This document shows, one piece after another, positions 41,479-49,601 of a DNA stretch of 64,000 nucleotides. The notes under the pieces are model-generated. The model saw nothing but the letters and a program-made list of their open reading frames with translations. It did no database searches and was not told where the DNA came from. The first letter of the stretch is position 1; each line of letters starts with the position of its first letter. Source of the stretch: Ectobacillus sp048976805 (GTDB taxonomy: Bacteria; Bacillota; Bacilli; Bacillales; Bacillaceae_G). The position numbers and the translations under genes were made by a program. The DNA lies in the NCBI GenBank assembly GCA_048976805.1, contig JBHGUR010000078.1, positions 62,001-126,000 on the forward strand. Reading direction: 5' to 3'.

Positions 41479-42888
41479 TCAGCCTACCTTATCTTTCACT
41501 TCAGTATAATTCAATGTACTATGCCTTCTGCCGTACGCGAAGTAGATTACCAATCCAACCAATAACCAACCCCCAAAACTAACCCAAGTCAACGCCGGCA
41601 ATTGCAGGATTAAATATCCGCAAAACAAAACTGCCAGAATGGGAATCAGTGGCACAAATGGCACCCGGAAGCCATGCTGCAGATTCGGCTGCGTTTTCCG
41701 AAGGACAAGGATGCCAATGGAAACCGTAATAAAAGCAAACAGTGTACCGATATTCGTTAATTCAGCCAGCTTGCTTAACGGAAGGACACCGGCAAAAAAG
41801 GATACAAATAAAGCGATCAACCAAGAGTTGATTTTTGGCGTGCTCGACTTGCCGCTTACACGGGAGAATACTTTCGGAAGCAATCCGTCACGGCTGATAG
41901 CGTAGAAAAGGCGAGATTGCCCATATAGCAATACAAGAAGCACGGTTGTAATGCCCGTGATGGCCCCTAAAGAAATGAAACCGGCCACCCAATCTTGATG
42001 AATGTAATTTAATGCAAATGCAACAGGGTTCTTTACATTTAATTGGTCATAAGGAACAATTCCTGTCAGCACGAGTGAAACAATAATGTAAAGTACTGTA
42101 CAAACTGCTAGAGATGCGATAATCCCAATCGGCATGTTTCGTTTTGGGTTTTTTACTTCCTCAGCCGCTGTAGATACTGCATCAAAGCCAATATAAGCAA
42201 AGAATACGGTTGCGGCTCCTGCGGCAACGCCAGAGAAGCCAAACGGCATGAAAGGTGTCCAATTTTCTGGTTTTACATACCATACGCCAACTACGATGAA
42301 AAGCAAAATGACAGCCACTTTAATAATAACCATAGCGGCGTTAAAGCGTGCGGATTCTTTTACTCCACGCGTTAATAAGAAGGTAATAGCAAGAATGATA
42401 AGAACTGCAGGCAAATCAATAAAGGTTCCCTTTGCCGGGTCATAAGCGCTTGTTAGTGCGGTTGGGAATTTGATGCCAAAGCCGGCAAGCAGTCCTTGAA
42501 AGTATCCGGACCATCCTGCAGCGACAGCAGAAGAAGCGATTCCATATTCTAAAATTAAATCCCATCCGAGAATCCAGGCGATAATTTCTCCAAATGCTGC
42601 ATAGCTGTACGTATAGGCGCTGCCTGACACAGGAACGGTCGAAGCAAACTCGGCATAGCAAAGAGCGGCAAATACGCAGGCGAGTCCGGAAAGAATAAAG
42701 GATAGTACAAGTGCTGGACCTGCGTGTTCCGCTGCAGCTACACCAGTTAAGACGAAAATGCCTGTTCCGATAATAGCGCCGATACCGAGCATTGTTAAAT
42801 CGAATGCTCCTAGATCTTTTCTGAGAGGGGTTCCTCCTCCTGCTTCTTGAATGAGCCGTTGAACGGATTTTTTCCTGAACAAACTCAT
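41479..42888 (-). CDS. APC-superfamily amino-acid permease (YfnA/CAT type)
   Basis: 469-residue membrane permease with twelve or more helices. The conserved entry helix LGIGAIIGTGIFVLTGVAA (about 35-53), the TM3 region ALCYAEFASTVPVSGSAYTYSYAAFGE, and FFAYIGFDAVSTAAEEVKNPKRNMP identify the cationic-amino-acid-transporter branch, as in B. subtilis YfnA. ATG 42888 is used because AGGAAG lies 7 bases upstream. Monocistronic; substrate not predictable. Confidence 0.88.
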   Translation of the reverse strand: MSLFRKKSVQRLIQEAGGGTPLRKDLGAFDLTMLGIGAIIGTGIFVLTGVAAAEHAGPALVLSFILSGLACVFAALCYAEFASTVPVSGSAYTYSYAAFGEIIAWILGWDLILEYGIASSAVAAGWSGYFQGLLAGFGIKFPTALTSAYDPAKGTFIDLPAVLIILAITFLLTRGVKESARFNAAMVIIKVAVILLFIVVGVWYVKPENWTPFMPFGFSGVAAGAATVFFAYIGFDAVSTAAEEVKNPKRNMPIGIIASLAVCTVLYIIVSLVLTGIVPYDQLNVKNPVAFALNYIHQDWVAGFISLGAITGITTVLLVLLYGQSRLFYAISRDGLLPKVFSRVSGKSSTPKINSWLIALFVSFFAGVLPLSKLAELTNIGTLFAFITVSIGILVLRKTQPNLQHGFRVPFVPLIPILAVLFCGYLILQLPALTWVSFGGWLLVGLVIYFAYGRRHSTLNYTEVKDKVG

Positions 42889-43192
42889 AGTAATCTTCCT
42901 TTCTGTCAAAAGAATATGTCGAAATATGTTGGTGAATGAAATGATTTTACAATAGTAAAGAATATTTGTAAATATAAAAAATTTAGAAAATTAATAACTT
43001 AATCGGGGGCTTTGTAAAATCAAAAGTGATGAGTAAGTTTATTGTTAGTAGTTTGGATAGTAGCAGTAAAGGTTATACTTTAAGTTTTGGTTATGTTAAA
43101 CGCTATAAGTGAGTGCGGGCTGCTGCTGGTTTTGCATAGTCGTGATGTGCAAGCCTAAATTATACATCATGTGATTTTGAGGATGCATGTTC
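42889..43192. other. Gene-free stretch upstream of the permease
   Basis: AT-rich region that must hold the permease promoter. I see no gene, repeat or clear operator in it. Confidence 0.5.
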
Positions 43193-43359
43193 TTTTGATT
43201 TTCCACTACAGGCGGACGCTTTCCGCGGGCAGGGCCGAGCCGCTTCCCTCGCTACGCTCAGTCCAGGGTCTCGGCTGTCCCGCTTTTCCCGCTGGAGTCG
43301 CCGCCTTTCGTTCCCAATCAACAAATGAATCCAAATCAACATGAGCCTTTAACAGAGCC
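43193..43359 (+). repeat. GC-rich MITE family 1, copy D (left end lost, internal 38-bp insertion)
   Basis: Matches the family from TTTTGATTTTCCACTACAGG to CCTTTAACAGAGCC at the right end. The left terminus is missing, and a palindromic insertion CTCGCTACGCTCAGTCCAGG... lies in the core, which creates a spurious 60-codon frame on the minus strand. Confidence 0.85.
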
Positions 43360-43604
43360 AAGATTTAAAAAGGTGGAGATTTTTTACTTGAAATAGCAAG
43401 GGGATTTATATGTATATAAAAATAATTATGTTTATATATTATAGTAAATTGTTATGAATTATGCTGAGAGGGAATAAATTCTGCAATAAATAAGCAGCAT
43501 GTGCAAAAGATGGGAGATAGGGGGGAATTGGTGAGATTTTATTATGTTGAGGGCGGGGAGGAACAAAATTATATTATATATAGAAGAAACAGGGAATTTA
43601 TATG

Positions 43605-43821
43605 GCCGCACCGCTGGTGTACCAGTTGTCCTGCCAAGGGCATCGCTGGGTAGCTATGTGCGGTCGGGATAAGTGCTGAAAGCATCTAAGCATGAAGCCG
43701 CTCTCAAGACGAGATTTCCCATAGCTAAGATCCCTAAAAGATGATCAGGTTGATAGGTCCGGGGTGGAAGCGCGGCGACGCGTGGGGCTGACGAGTACTA
43801 ATCGATCGAGGACTTAACCAA
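43605..43821 (+). pseudogene. 3'-terminal fragment of a 23S rRNA gene
   Basis: About 217 bases that follow the 3' end of bacterial 23S rRNA: GCACCGCTGGTGTACCAGTT, CTGCCAAGGGCATCGCTGGG, GTGCTGAAAGCATCTAAGCA, TGATCAGGTTGATAGGTC, and the final ATCGAGGACTTAACCA. The 5' 2.7 kb is absent. Compared with the usual sequence there is a small deletion near CCCATAGCTAAGATCCC and several substitutions, so it is a relic and not a transcribed functional end. Confidence 0.9.
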
Positions 43822-43825
43822 AACA

Positions 43826-43942
43826 AAAAGCGGAAACGGCTCGCCCAGAACCACAGGGCATTAGAGGCCCTGACCGAGAAGCGTTTTTTGCTTCGAATGA
43901 GGGCGGCAAAATGACCGGAGGTTCTAGCCGTTGGAGCTGGAT
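43826..43942 (+). repeat. Imperfect long hairpin after the 23S relic
   Basis: GCGGAAACGGCTCGCCCAGAACC opens and GGTTCTAGCCGTTGGAGCTGG closes a long imperfect stem, with an inner hairpin GAAGCGTTTTTTGCTTC. It resembles the GCGGAAGCG...GGCGCTGGAGCTG repeats known from Bacillus/Geobacillus intergenic and rRNA-spacer regions (from memory). Confidence 0.6.
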
Positions 43943-43957
43943 TATACACGTTGTTAT

Positions 43958-44242
43958 CTATATATAACTGACTTGAAGTTTCAACATGCAGCCTGTATAA
44001 ATGACTTGTTATTTCAACATTTCCATAGGCCATGTCGAACAAAACGGCTGTAGCACTCATGTCTTCCCTTTGGTTTTCCATCGCATGTGGCAGGAATAGG
44101 GTTTGACCGTCAGCACTGCCAGATGCTCTATCCTCTATAAAAACAGTGATGATTGGCTATTACATCCCTTGCATGAAAAGAAGGTTATCCCCTTCGATTT
44201 CTTTTCACAGAAAAGTCGATTTTTTCATTCACTTACATATAG
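43958..44242 (+). repeat. MITE family 2, copy 3, inserted in the 23S-5S spacer
   Basis: Starts CTATATATAACTGACTTG and ends CTTACATATAG; contains GTCGAACAAAACGGCTGT and GGCAGGAATAGGGTTTGACC. Joining the flanks (TTGTTATCTA | GTTTTGAGGG) recreates the usual bacillar rRNA spacer sequence, showing insertion at a TA dinucleotide. Confidence 0.8.
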
Positions 44243-44267
44243 TTTTGAGGGAATATTCTCATATATA

Positions 44268-44368
44268 GTCTAGTGATGATGGCAAAGAAGCCATACCCGT
44301 TCCCATATCGAACGCGGAAGTTAAGCTCTTTAGCGCCATGCCCCTGCGAGAGTAGGATGTTGCTAGGC
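44268..44368 (+). pseudogene. Deleted 5S rRNA gene
   Basis: Clear 5S sequence: GATGATGGCAAAGAAGCCAT, CCCGTTCCCATATCGAACGC, GGAAGTTAAGCTCTTTAGCG, GCGAGAGTAGGATGTTGC. It measures about 101 bases instead of 116; the GATGGTAGTTGGGG stretch between AGCGCC and CCCCTG is missing, removing one helix. Followed by a CCCTTT/AAAGGG hairpin with a T-run. Confidence 0.9.
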
Positions 44369-44369
44369 G

Positions 44370-44400
44370 AATCCCTTTTTTTATGAAAGGGTTTTTTTCC
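44370..44400 (+). terminator. Terminator after the 5S relic
   Basis: CCCTTTTTTTATGAAAGGG stem followed by TTTTTTTCC; leftover rRNA-operon terminator. Confidence 0.7.
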
Positions 44401-44422
44401 TTTTTAGTATCTCGTATCTTGT

Positions 44423-44505
44423 GCCGGTGTGGCGGAATTGATAGATGCGTACGAAGCAAAATCGTGTTCCATCACGGAGTGTCGGTTCGATCCTGACCAC
44501 CGGTA
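44423..44505 (+). pseudogene. Damaged tRNA-Leu(CAA) gene
   Basis: Acceptor GCCGGTG/CACCGGT, D-arm GCGGAATTGATAGATGC, anticodon stem TACGA/TCGTG with loop AGCAAAA, class II variable arm, and T-arm GTCGG TTCGATC CTGAC. The anticodon would be CAA (Leu), but U33 is replaced by G, D-loop GG is GA, and the terminal CCA reads TCA. It sits where tRNA genes follow 5S in Bacillus, so it is part of the rRNA-operon relic. Confidence 0.75.
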
Positions 44506-44960
44506 TCATAAAACGCAGTGATAGCAACGCTTTGTCGTACATGGCAAGGTGTTTTTCTTTGCTTACACACACGATTTTAGCCGTAAAAATAGTGTGCAAT
44601 AAATCGTGTGCGGGGGTTGGTTTAAAAATGGCAAAGCGTAGAAGCTTCCGTTTTTGACATTGCGAAACCTCCTCATTTTATTTGGTTGAGAAAGTTATCG
44701 CATGAATGGAGAGTTGCAACTAGGTGGGAACAGTTTGGCGCTTGCCTGTAAATTTTTGAATCGATTAAATCAGATAAGCCGAATACTCCCTATTGCCTGC
44801 TGCATTAGTTGCCTTCAAAGAAGGAGTATAAATTCAATAGTATGTGCAATTTCCACTAAAACTTTTGATGAAGCTTTATCTAACCCTCTTCTGTCAATGA
44901 TCAGCATATATTGCCAACCATTCCGTTTGGAAATAAGGAAGTGACAATAAATAAAATCTT
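44506..44960. other. Gene-free stretch between the tRNA relic and the resolvase
   Basis: Contains short frames (for example a 10-codon frame MAKRRSFRF at 44628) and an 80-codon frame at 44702-44944, but none has a ribosome site or recognisable product. On the minus strand 44850-44900 reads IDRRGLDKASSKVLVEIAHT, possibly a decayed gene. I cannot identify it. Confidence 0.4.
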
Positions 44961-45762
44961 CTATTTGTCCTCTTTATATTTTTTTACCAATCTATAGAAT
45001 GTACTCTTTCCAATTCTGGATAGTTCAATAGCTTTAACTGCTGTGATGTTGCCAGCTTTCCATTGTTGATAAGCTTCTATAAATTCATCCGTAAAAGTAG
45101 CTTTAGGTCTACCTAGATGTTTACCGACCTTTTTCGCTTCATCAATTCCTTCACGCTGCCGCTTTTTAGTGCGTTCTCTTTCTTCTTCAGCAAGCCAGGA
45201 TAAAATTTGAAGAACAAGATCTGTAATAAAGCTTCCTAAGCTGTCTTGGTACTTAGTTGTATCAAGTAAGGGCATATCTATTACAACGATGTGAGCTTGA
45301 ATATCTTTGGTTATTTCTTTCCATTCTTGAAGTATGGCTTCTTTATTTCTCCCAAACCGGTCTAAAGAATGAATATATAATATATCGCCTTTCCGTAACA
45401 TCCGTTTCAAAAATTGATATTGCTCACGATTAAAATCTTTACCGCTTTGTTTATCTATAAAAATATCACGTTTAGCAATACCTAATTCGTACATAGTTGT
45501 TAATTGTCGAGCTTCATTTTGATCTTTTGAACTAACACGTACATATCCGAACTTTCTATATAAATACAAGTTAAAAAAAGAACATAAAACCTTTCTTTTG
45601 AAAGGGGGAGAGAGCATCCGACTATGCATAGAAGCGGTCAAAACCTATTCCTGCCCCATACGACGGAAAAACAGAGAGAGGAAGCAAGTACAAGGTGCTA
45701 TTTGTTCTACTTAGCCGCGATGTATATGTCCAAATAATAAATTGGATATATATAATATCCAT
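44961..45762 (-). pseudogene. Site-specific serine resolvase gene split by a MITE
   Basis: The body encodes a Tn3-type resolvase: FGYVRVSSKDQNEARQL (catalytic Ser), DKQSGKDFNREQYQFLKRML, LYIHSLDRFGRNKE (conserved Arg cluster), LAEEERERTKKRQREGID, and a C-terminal helix-turn-helix (GNITAVKAIELSRIGKSTFYRLVKKY). Immediately before RKFGYVRV the frame runs into a 196-bp MITE. On the far side the original start ATG GAT AT (45762) with GGTGTAAAA is preserved. Deleting the MITE restores MDIRKFGYVRVSS in frame. The insertion shifts frame, so the original start now ends inside the MITE; translation could restart at TTG 45641 or ATG 45629/45617 within it. Confidence 0.88.
45557..45752 (-). repeat. MITE family 2, copy 2, inside the resolvase start
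   Basis: Nearly identical inverted copy of the 38522-38721 element: CTATATAAATACAAG on the left, GGATATATATAA on the right. Net insertion is 196 bp at TA, giving a +1 shift relative to the upstream start. Confidence 0.88.
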
Positions 45763-45804
45763 TTTTACACCTATTATCCTTTTTCTACTAATATTATAAC
45801 AAAA

Positions 45805-45868
45805 ACGTCCCAAAAGATATATGTATTTATCGGGACGTACCTAAAGTGATTTTTATACCTTTAGGTAC
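45805..45868. promoter_or_regulatory. Candidate res site of the resolvase
   Basis: Two nested/adjacent inverted repeats just upstream of the original resolvase start: ACGTCCC (45805) / GGGACGT (45832), and GTACCTAAAG (45837) / CTTTAGGTAC (45859). A further GTCCCTAAAGG follows at 45904. Resolvases bind several such dimer sites next to their own gene, so this is the expected place for res and an autoregulatory operator. Confidence 0.55.
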
Positions 45869-46125
45869 TGTGAGAAATATGTATTTTTATAGAATGTATT
45901 ATAGTCCCTAAAGGTTTACCTTTTGAAACAGGATGAAGTGAACAAAAGGGAAGCATAATGGAGCTTTTATGAGATATTGTCTAAAAAATTTTAGATTAAT
46001 ATATTTTAAATTTTGTTAACATTTCGTCTTCTGTATGGATAAAAATATATTTAATTGTATAATTTTGGTATATGGCTGTTTGGTTTAAAGATTAAACTAA
46101 TTAATAAGGTAAAGGAGTTTTGTTA

Positions 46126-46445
46126 ATGTCTAAGTGGAAAACAAGTGGAATTGTGATTTTTAGTTCGGCTGTGCTGCAGAAGAATCGAGCAGCTCTAATT
46201 CCTCCTCATTAGAGGAAACGAAAGTACAGGAAAAGAAAAACACTAAGCTAAAAGTAAAAAATTCTGTAAAACAGCTTGGAAATAACGGGTTTACAAACGT
46301 TGGTAGTTTAGGTGAGGTTGTAGATGTTATAGGGATTAATGAGAGGATAATTGATAATAAGTTATATACGTATGTTATGTTTGAAGCACCTGCTGAAAAT
46401 CATAACGGATTTGTAATATATGGAATGTCAACACTAAGTTACTAG
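46126..46445 (+). pseudogene. Broken lipoprotein gene, 5' part, interrupted by a group II intron
   Basis: ATG 46126 with AAAGGAG upstream starts SKWKTSGIVIF, but the frame shifts in the signal peptide. In the next frame CAAEESSSSNSSSLEETKVQ (lipid Cys and Ser-rich linker) continues KNTKLKVKNSVKQLGNNGFT ... IYGMSTLSY until a stop made at the intron junction. After the intron (47176-47243) LTTYK and, one base shifted, NGTIEIEELPIGYNLQ probably give the missing C-terminus. At least two frameshifts plus the intron make it a pseudogene. Confidence 0.75.
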
Positions 46446-47175
46446 TTTAGACGCAAAGACTATTCCCATCCGAAACTGCAAATTTGGCAACGAATTTGTG
46501 GGTTGCATGAGGAAATGCGGAAACAGAGAGTGAGTGTGCCACTCGGAATACTGCTAGGGAAAGATGAGTATGGTGAACAAAAGTGAAGGTTTGTAAGCTT
46601 CGTAAACGTTAGCTCAGGATAGTACACGGTAATGCTTGGGTATTGGTAAGAGGAAAAGTAGATTCATAATGCTGCTGTGATGCGTCCCGCATCTTACCCG
46701 GAGTAAAGAACCCACCTAACCTCGTCGTATCTATAGGATGCGAAACTTGGTAAGCCCTTTGTCATCTGGGATACCAGTAGAGAGATCGTAAGGTCAAACG
46801 ATGTGGCAGAGGGTAAAGGATACGGGAGAAAGCAAAAGCTGTCATCTCGAAAGGGAACAGGAAAACAGGAAACTGTATAATTGGGCAGATACTGTCGCCC
46901 CAAGGGGCAGACCCATGACAGGCCCGAAAGGGAGCCCACTTCTCGTTGGTCTCTCGCAGGAACATAAGGTTGTGGTTATTTTCTGACGAAAGAAGCGTAC
47001 TGTTATGTGTACCTCCAAACGGAGCGTCGGCGTACGCCTAACTTATCCATCAGGATTGTGAAGAAGATATGGCAACAAATGGACCTGCAATGGGAGGCTT
47101 GAGCCGTATGTTGCGAAAGTGACCCGTGCGGTTCTTAGGGGAGTTAGGGGCAGTGATGCCCCTCGCTTACCCGAC
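46445..47175 (+). mobile_element. ORF-less group II intron
   Basis: Ribozyme of about 730 bases. Domain V at 47101-47134: GAGCCGTATG / CGTGCGGTTC ten-pair stem, two-base CC bulge, TTGC-GAAA-GTGA cap with GAAA tetraloop. Domain VI follows (about 47138-47175): GGGGAG.../CTTACCC with a bulged A (47169) seven bases before the 3' end CGAC. The upstream 650 bases are full of hairpins, consistent with domains I-IV. No reverse transcriptase/maturase gene exists, so splicing or mobility would need a protein in trans. The 5' boundary is uncertain (GTTTAGACGC is not the usual GUGYG). Confidence 0.85.
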
Positions 47176-47243
47176 TTAACAACATATAAATGAACGGTAC
47201 GATTGAAATTGAAGAACTACCTATAGGTTATAACCTGCAATAG
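47176..47243 (+). pseudogene. 3' exon remnant of the broken lipoprotein gene
   Basis: Directly after the intron 3' end; reads LTTYK then, after a one-base loss in the A-run, NGTIEIEELPIGYNLQ and TAG (47241-47243). Confidence 0.5.
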
Positions 47244-47345
47244 TACCTTATGCTCAAAGAATACCTTGCTCATAATCGCATCGATGCCGGAACTGTTCTG
47301 TATGGAAAATTTTTAACATATTAGTTTTTATTTCCAAAAAGGTTA

Positions 47346-47374
47346 TTGACCATAACATTTTAATTACTTAATAT
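47346..47374 (+). promoter_or_regulatory. Sigma-A-type promoter of the VVADP secreted-protein gene
   Basis: TTGACC - 17 bases - TAATAT, about 75 bases upstream of the coding start. Confidence 0.65.
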
Positions 47375-47448
47375 GATAATATACAAACGGTTAACTAGAA
47401 TCTTAGAATCTGTACAGATAGGAAACTAAACTACTAGAGGTGAAGAGA

Positions 47449-48408
47449 TTGAAAGTATCAAAAAAGGTTGTATCTACGCTTGCAGCATCATTATTTCTTA
47501 GTACAGTACTACAAACAAGCTCTACTGTACAGGCTACTGAACAAAATATCCCAACAGAAACTATGCAGGATGCAAACTATACTGCAAAAGTCGTTGAATC
47601 AGTAACTGGTTTATCTGATATTATAAAGACAGAAGAAACAACTACAGACAGCATTGCTGTTGTACAAAATGAATCTGGTGAAGTACAAGTTCCTCAGTCC
47701 CCAGAAACAGATCCTATTGTGCTAAACAACCGAGGGGAAAACCTTGAAATGACTCTTCCCGATGTAGGCTTGCAAGATGCTGTTAAAACAAAGAATGGTA
47801 CAATTGTCTATCCAGGTGAAACAGAATCTGTTGATCTTTCTGTTCAGCCGACAGAGGAAGGTGTACGTTCTCTTATTACAATTCATGATAACACTGCACC
47901 ACATGAGTATGCCTTTGAGGTCAACCTGCCTGAAGGTCATCGACTTGTATCGTCTGCAGAATATTTAGGAGCAGAATTTGATACGGGTGAAGTGTATACT
48001 GTAGATGAAAACAATATTATTCAAAGTACCTTTGCACCAGCTTGGGCAAAAGATGCAAATGGTCAACCTGTTGCTACACATTATAAAGTTGAAGGAAATC
48101 AGCTTATACAGGTCGTAGAATTTAATGAAAATACAGCTTTCCCTGTAGTTGCAGATCCAGATTGGGGTAAGATTGCAAGATGTGCTTCTGCTTTAGCTGT
48201 ATTTGTTGGCTCAAATTTAGTTGCAGTTTCAAAAATATTAAAAGCTAAAAAATACATACAAGCATTAGGTGGATTCAGAAAGAGCGCTGAACTTCTTTTA
48301 AAAGCTTCTACATGGGAAGAAAGACTTAATGTTGGAGGAACTGCTCTAGCAAACTTAGGTGCAATTGTATTTGGTACAGATCAAGTAAATAGACATTGTA
48401 GACCGTAA
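47449..48408 (+). CDS. Secreted precursor with VVADP junction and C-terminal cationic domain (putative effector)
   Basis: 319 residues. TTG 47449 is chosen because AGAGGTGA precedes it by 6 bases; GTG 47440 overlaps that site. The signal peptide ends STVQA. A low-complexity acidic linker (about 30-80) and a beta-rich middle domain (LITIHDNTAPHEYAFEVNLPEGHRL) lead to FNENTAFPVVADPDWG (about 232-247). The FPVVADP motif recurs, from memory, in many Gram-positive and actinobacterial secreted proteins directly before a variable C-terminal domain. That last domain (about 80 residues) is helical and Lys-rich, with Cys near both ends (ARCASALAVFVGSNLVAVSKI ... NRHCRP). Its partner is the four-helix membrane protein 24 bases downstream. 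Toxin or bacteriocin activity is inferred. Confidence 0.7.
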   Translation: MKVSKKVVSTLAASLFLSTVLQTSSTVQATEQNIPTETMQDANYTAKVVESVTGLSDIIKTEETTTDSIAVVQNESGEVQVPQSPETDPIVLNNRGENLEMTLPDVGLQDAVKTKNGTIVYPGETESVDLSVQPTEEGVRSLITIHDNTAPHEYAFEVNLPEGHRLVSSAEYLGAEFDTGEVYTVDENNIIQSTFAPAWAKDANGQPVATHYKVEGNQLIQVVEFNENTAFPVVADPDWGKIARCASALAVFVGSNLVAVSKILKAKKYIQALGGFRKSAELLLKASTWEERLNVGGTALANLGAIVFGTDQVNRHCRP

Positions 48409-48431
48409 AAGAAATAAAAAGGAGTTAACAT

Positions 48432-48827
48432 ATGGATGTTATTACAATTATCCACTTATTATGTAGCTTATTAATATTCTTAACAGTAATTGTTGTTATA
48501 AAAAATGCTATTTTTACAACTTCCAATAAAAATAAGGAAAATGTAAAACCTGAAAACTTTAGCAAAGAACTTTCTTTAGACTTAGACATTGTAAAGTTAT
48601 TAATTATAGTAACTATCTTTTTATTTTTACCTATAATGATTAAATATAAAGATTTATATTCTTATATAACTGCGGATACTTTATTGACTATTCTGGTAAT
48701 TGTAGGTGCAGTTGAAAGTATATACTATCTTTTTAAAAACAAGCTTCATAATTTAAGAAAATATAAAATTTTGTTTAAATTAGCTATAGCAACTATAATT
48801 AGTTTGATTTCTGGTATATTTATGTAA
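48432..48827 (+). CDS. Small four-helix membrane protein (putative immunity protein)
   Basis: 131 residues with four hydrophobic segments: IIHLLCSLLIFLTVIVVIKNAIF, VKLLIIVTIFLFLPIMI, TADTLLTILVIVGAVESIYYLF, and FKLAIATIISLISGIFM. Lys/Asn-rich loops and low GC (well below the core genes) suggest recent acquisition together with the upstream gene. ATG 48432 follows AAGGAGTTAAC. Cotranscribed with the secreted VVADP protein and closed by a terminator. Small multi-helix proteins downstream of secreted antimicrobial proteins usually confer self-protection; that is the basis of the call. No family recognised. Confidence 0.7.
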   Translation: MDVITIIHLLCSLLIFLTVIVVIKNAIFTTSNKNKENVKPENFSKELSLDLDIVKLLIIVTIFLFLPIMIKYKDLYSYITADTLLTILVIVGAVESIYYLFKNKLHNLRKYKILFKLAIATIISLISGIFM

Positions 48828-48849
48828 ATAGAAAAAGTTATACAACATC

Positions 48850-48887
48850 AAGAAGATGATTTCTGTATTCAACAGGATCATCTTCTT
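48850..48887 (+). terminator. Terminator of the effector/membrane-protein pair
   Basis: AAGAAGATGAT (48850-48860) / ATCATCTTCTT (48877-48887), perfect 11-bp stem, AT-rich tail TAAATTT. Confidence 0.85.
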
Positions 48888-49138
48888 TAAATTTCAGCGA
48901 ATTTTATATATTAATACAAATATTGTAAATTAACGCAACTAAAAACGTTTACATATTTCTGTTTTGATAATTTGTTTTATCAAGTAGGGATACCCGTAAC
49001 TTGTTTATTTACAGTATTTTGAATGTATACTTTTATTATATGTTTTAAAGATATCAGGGGATTTGTTGTGAAGTCAATGATTAAGGGGATTTGAAAGTAA
49101 ACTAATATGCAAAAATTTACTTTCGAAAAGGGGGCAAT

Positions 49139-49177
49139 AAAAAAACAGTAGTGCATAAAATCACTACTGTTTTTTTA
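49139..49177 (+). terminator. Isolated terminator in a decayed region
   Basis: AAAAACAGTAGTG / CACTACTGTTTTT perfect 13-bp stem with T-run, not preceded by an intact gene; 48890-49135 shows no coding signal. Confidence 0.8.
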
Positions 49178-49190
49178 TTGTTTTTTGCAA

Positions 49191-49355
49191 GTGAATTATT
49201 TGAATTCTTTTCTATATGGGGCACTAGATGATTGGGTAAACCCAAAACACTTTGTAACAGATTGGTTATCAGGAGTTCACCAAGACTTATACGAAATAAT
49301 TGATAAGCTACCTTATTATCCAATTGGGATCGATGGATATGGTAAATATTGTTAA
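49191..49355 (+). pseudogene. 3' fragment of a lost gene
   Basis: 54-codon frame beginning at GTG 49191 without a ribosome site: NYLNSFLYGALDDWVNPKHF ... WLSGVHQDLYEIIDKLPYYP ... GKYC, TAA. Protein-like composition (aromatic, Asp, Trp) and a terminator right after it (49384-49413) suggest the end of a gene whose 5' part has gone. Family unknown. Confidence 0.45.
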
Positions 49356-49383
49356 TTTTCAATGATGCGGATTATGTAAACAT

Positions 49384-49413
49384 GAAATCCCTTCAGAAAT
49401 CTGAAGGGATTTT
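49384..49413 (+). terminator. Terminator after the gene fragment
   Basis: AAATCCCTTCAG AAAT CTGAAGGGATTTTT. Confidence 0.88.
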
Positions 49414-49601
49414 TCACGTTTAGTGTCAAAAGTTAAAGGATAATGGAACAGTCTTGTCTTCTGGTAAAAAAGGCGAAAGGGATTTATTGCAAGCTTTCCG
49501 TTTTTCTATAATACAATAGAGGATACAATTTAATTAGCAGTTTTTTACAACTGTGTGTGCAATTGGTCAACAAAATCCTTTTTAGAAAGGCGGGATAGCG
49601 G

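Noticed and set aside
43160..43342. 60-codon minus-strand frame rich in Arg.
   Set aside because: Lies entirely in a copy of the GC-rich repeat; a similar frame arises in other copies, and no ribosome site is present.
44702..44944. 80-codon plus-strand frame beside the tRNA relic.
   Set aside because: No ribosome site, Cys/Ile/Ser-rich composition unlike a real protein, inside decayed DNA.
46694..46986. Several 60-80-codon frames in the intron.
   Set aside because: They fall within the structured ribozyme and have no reverse-transcriptase motifs or initiation signals.
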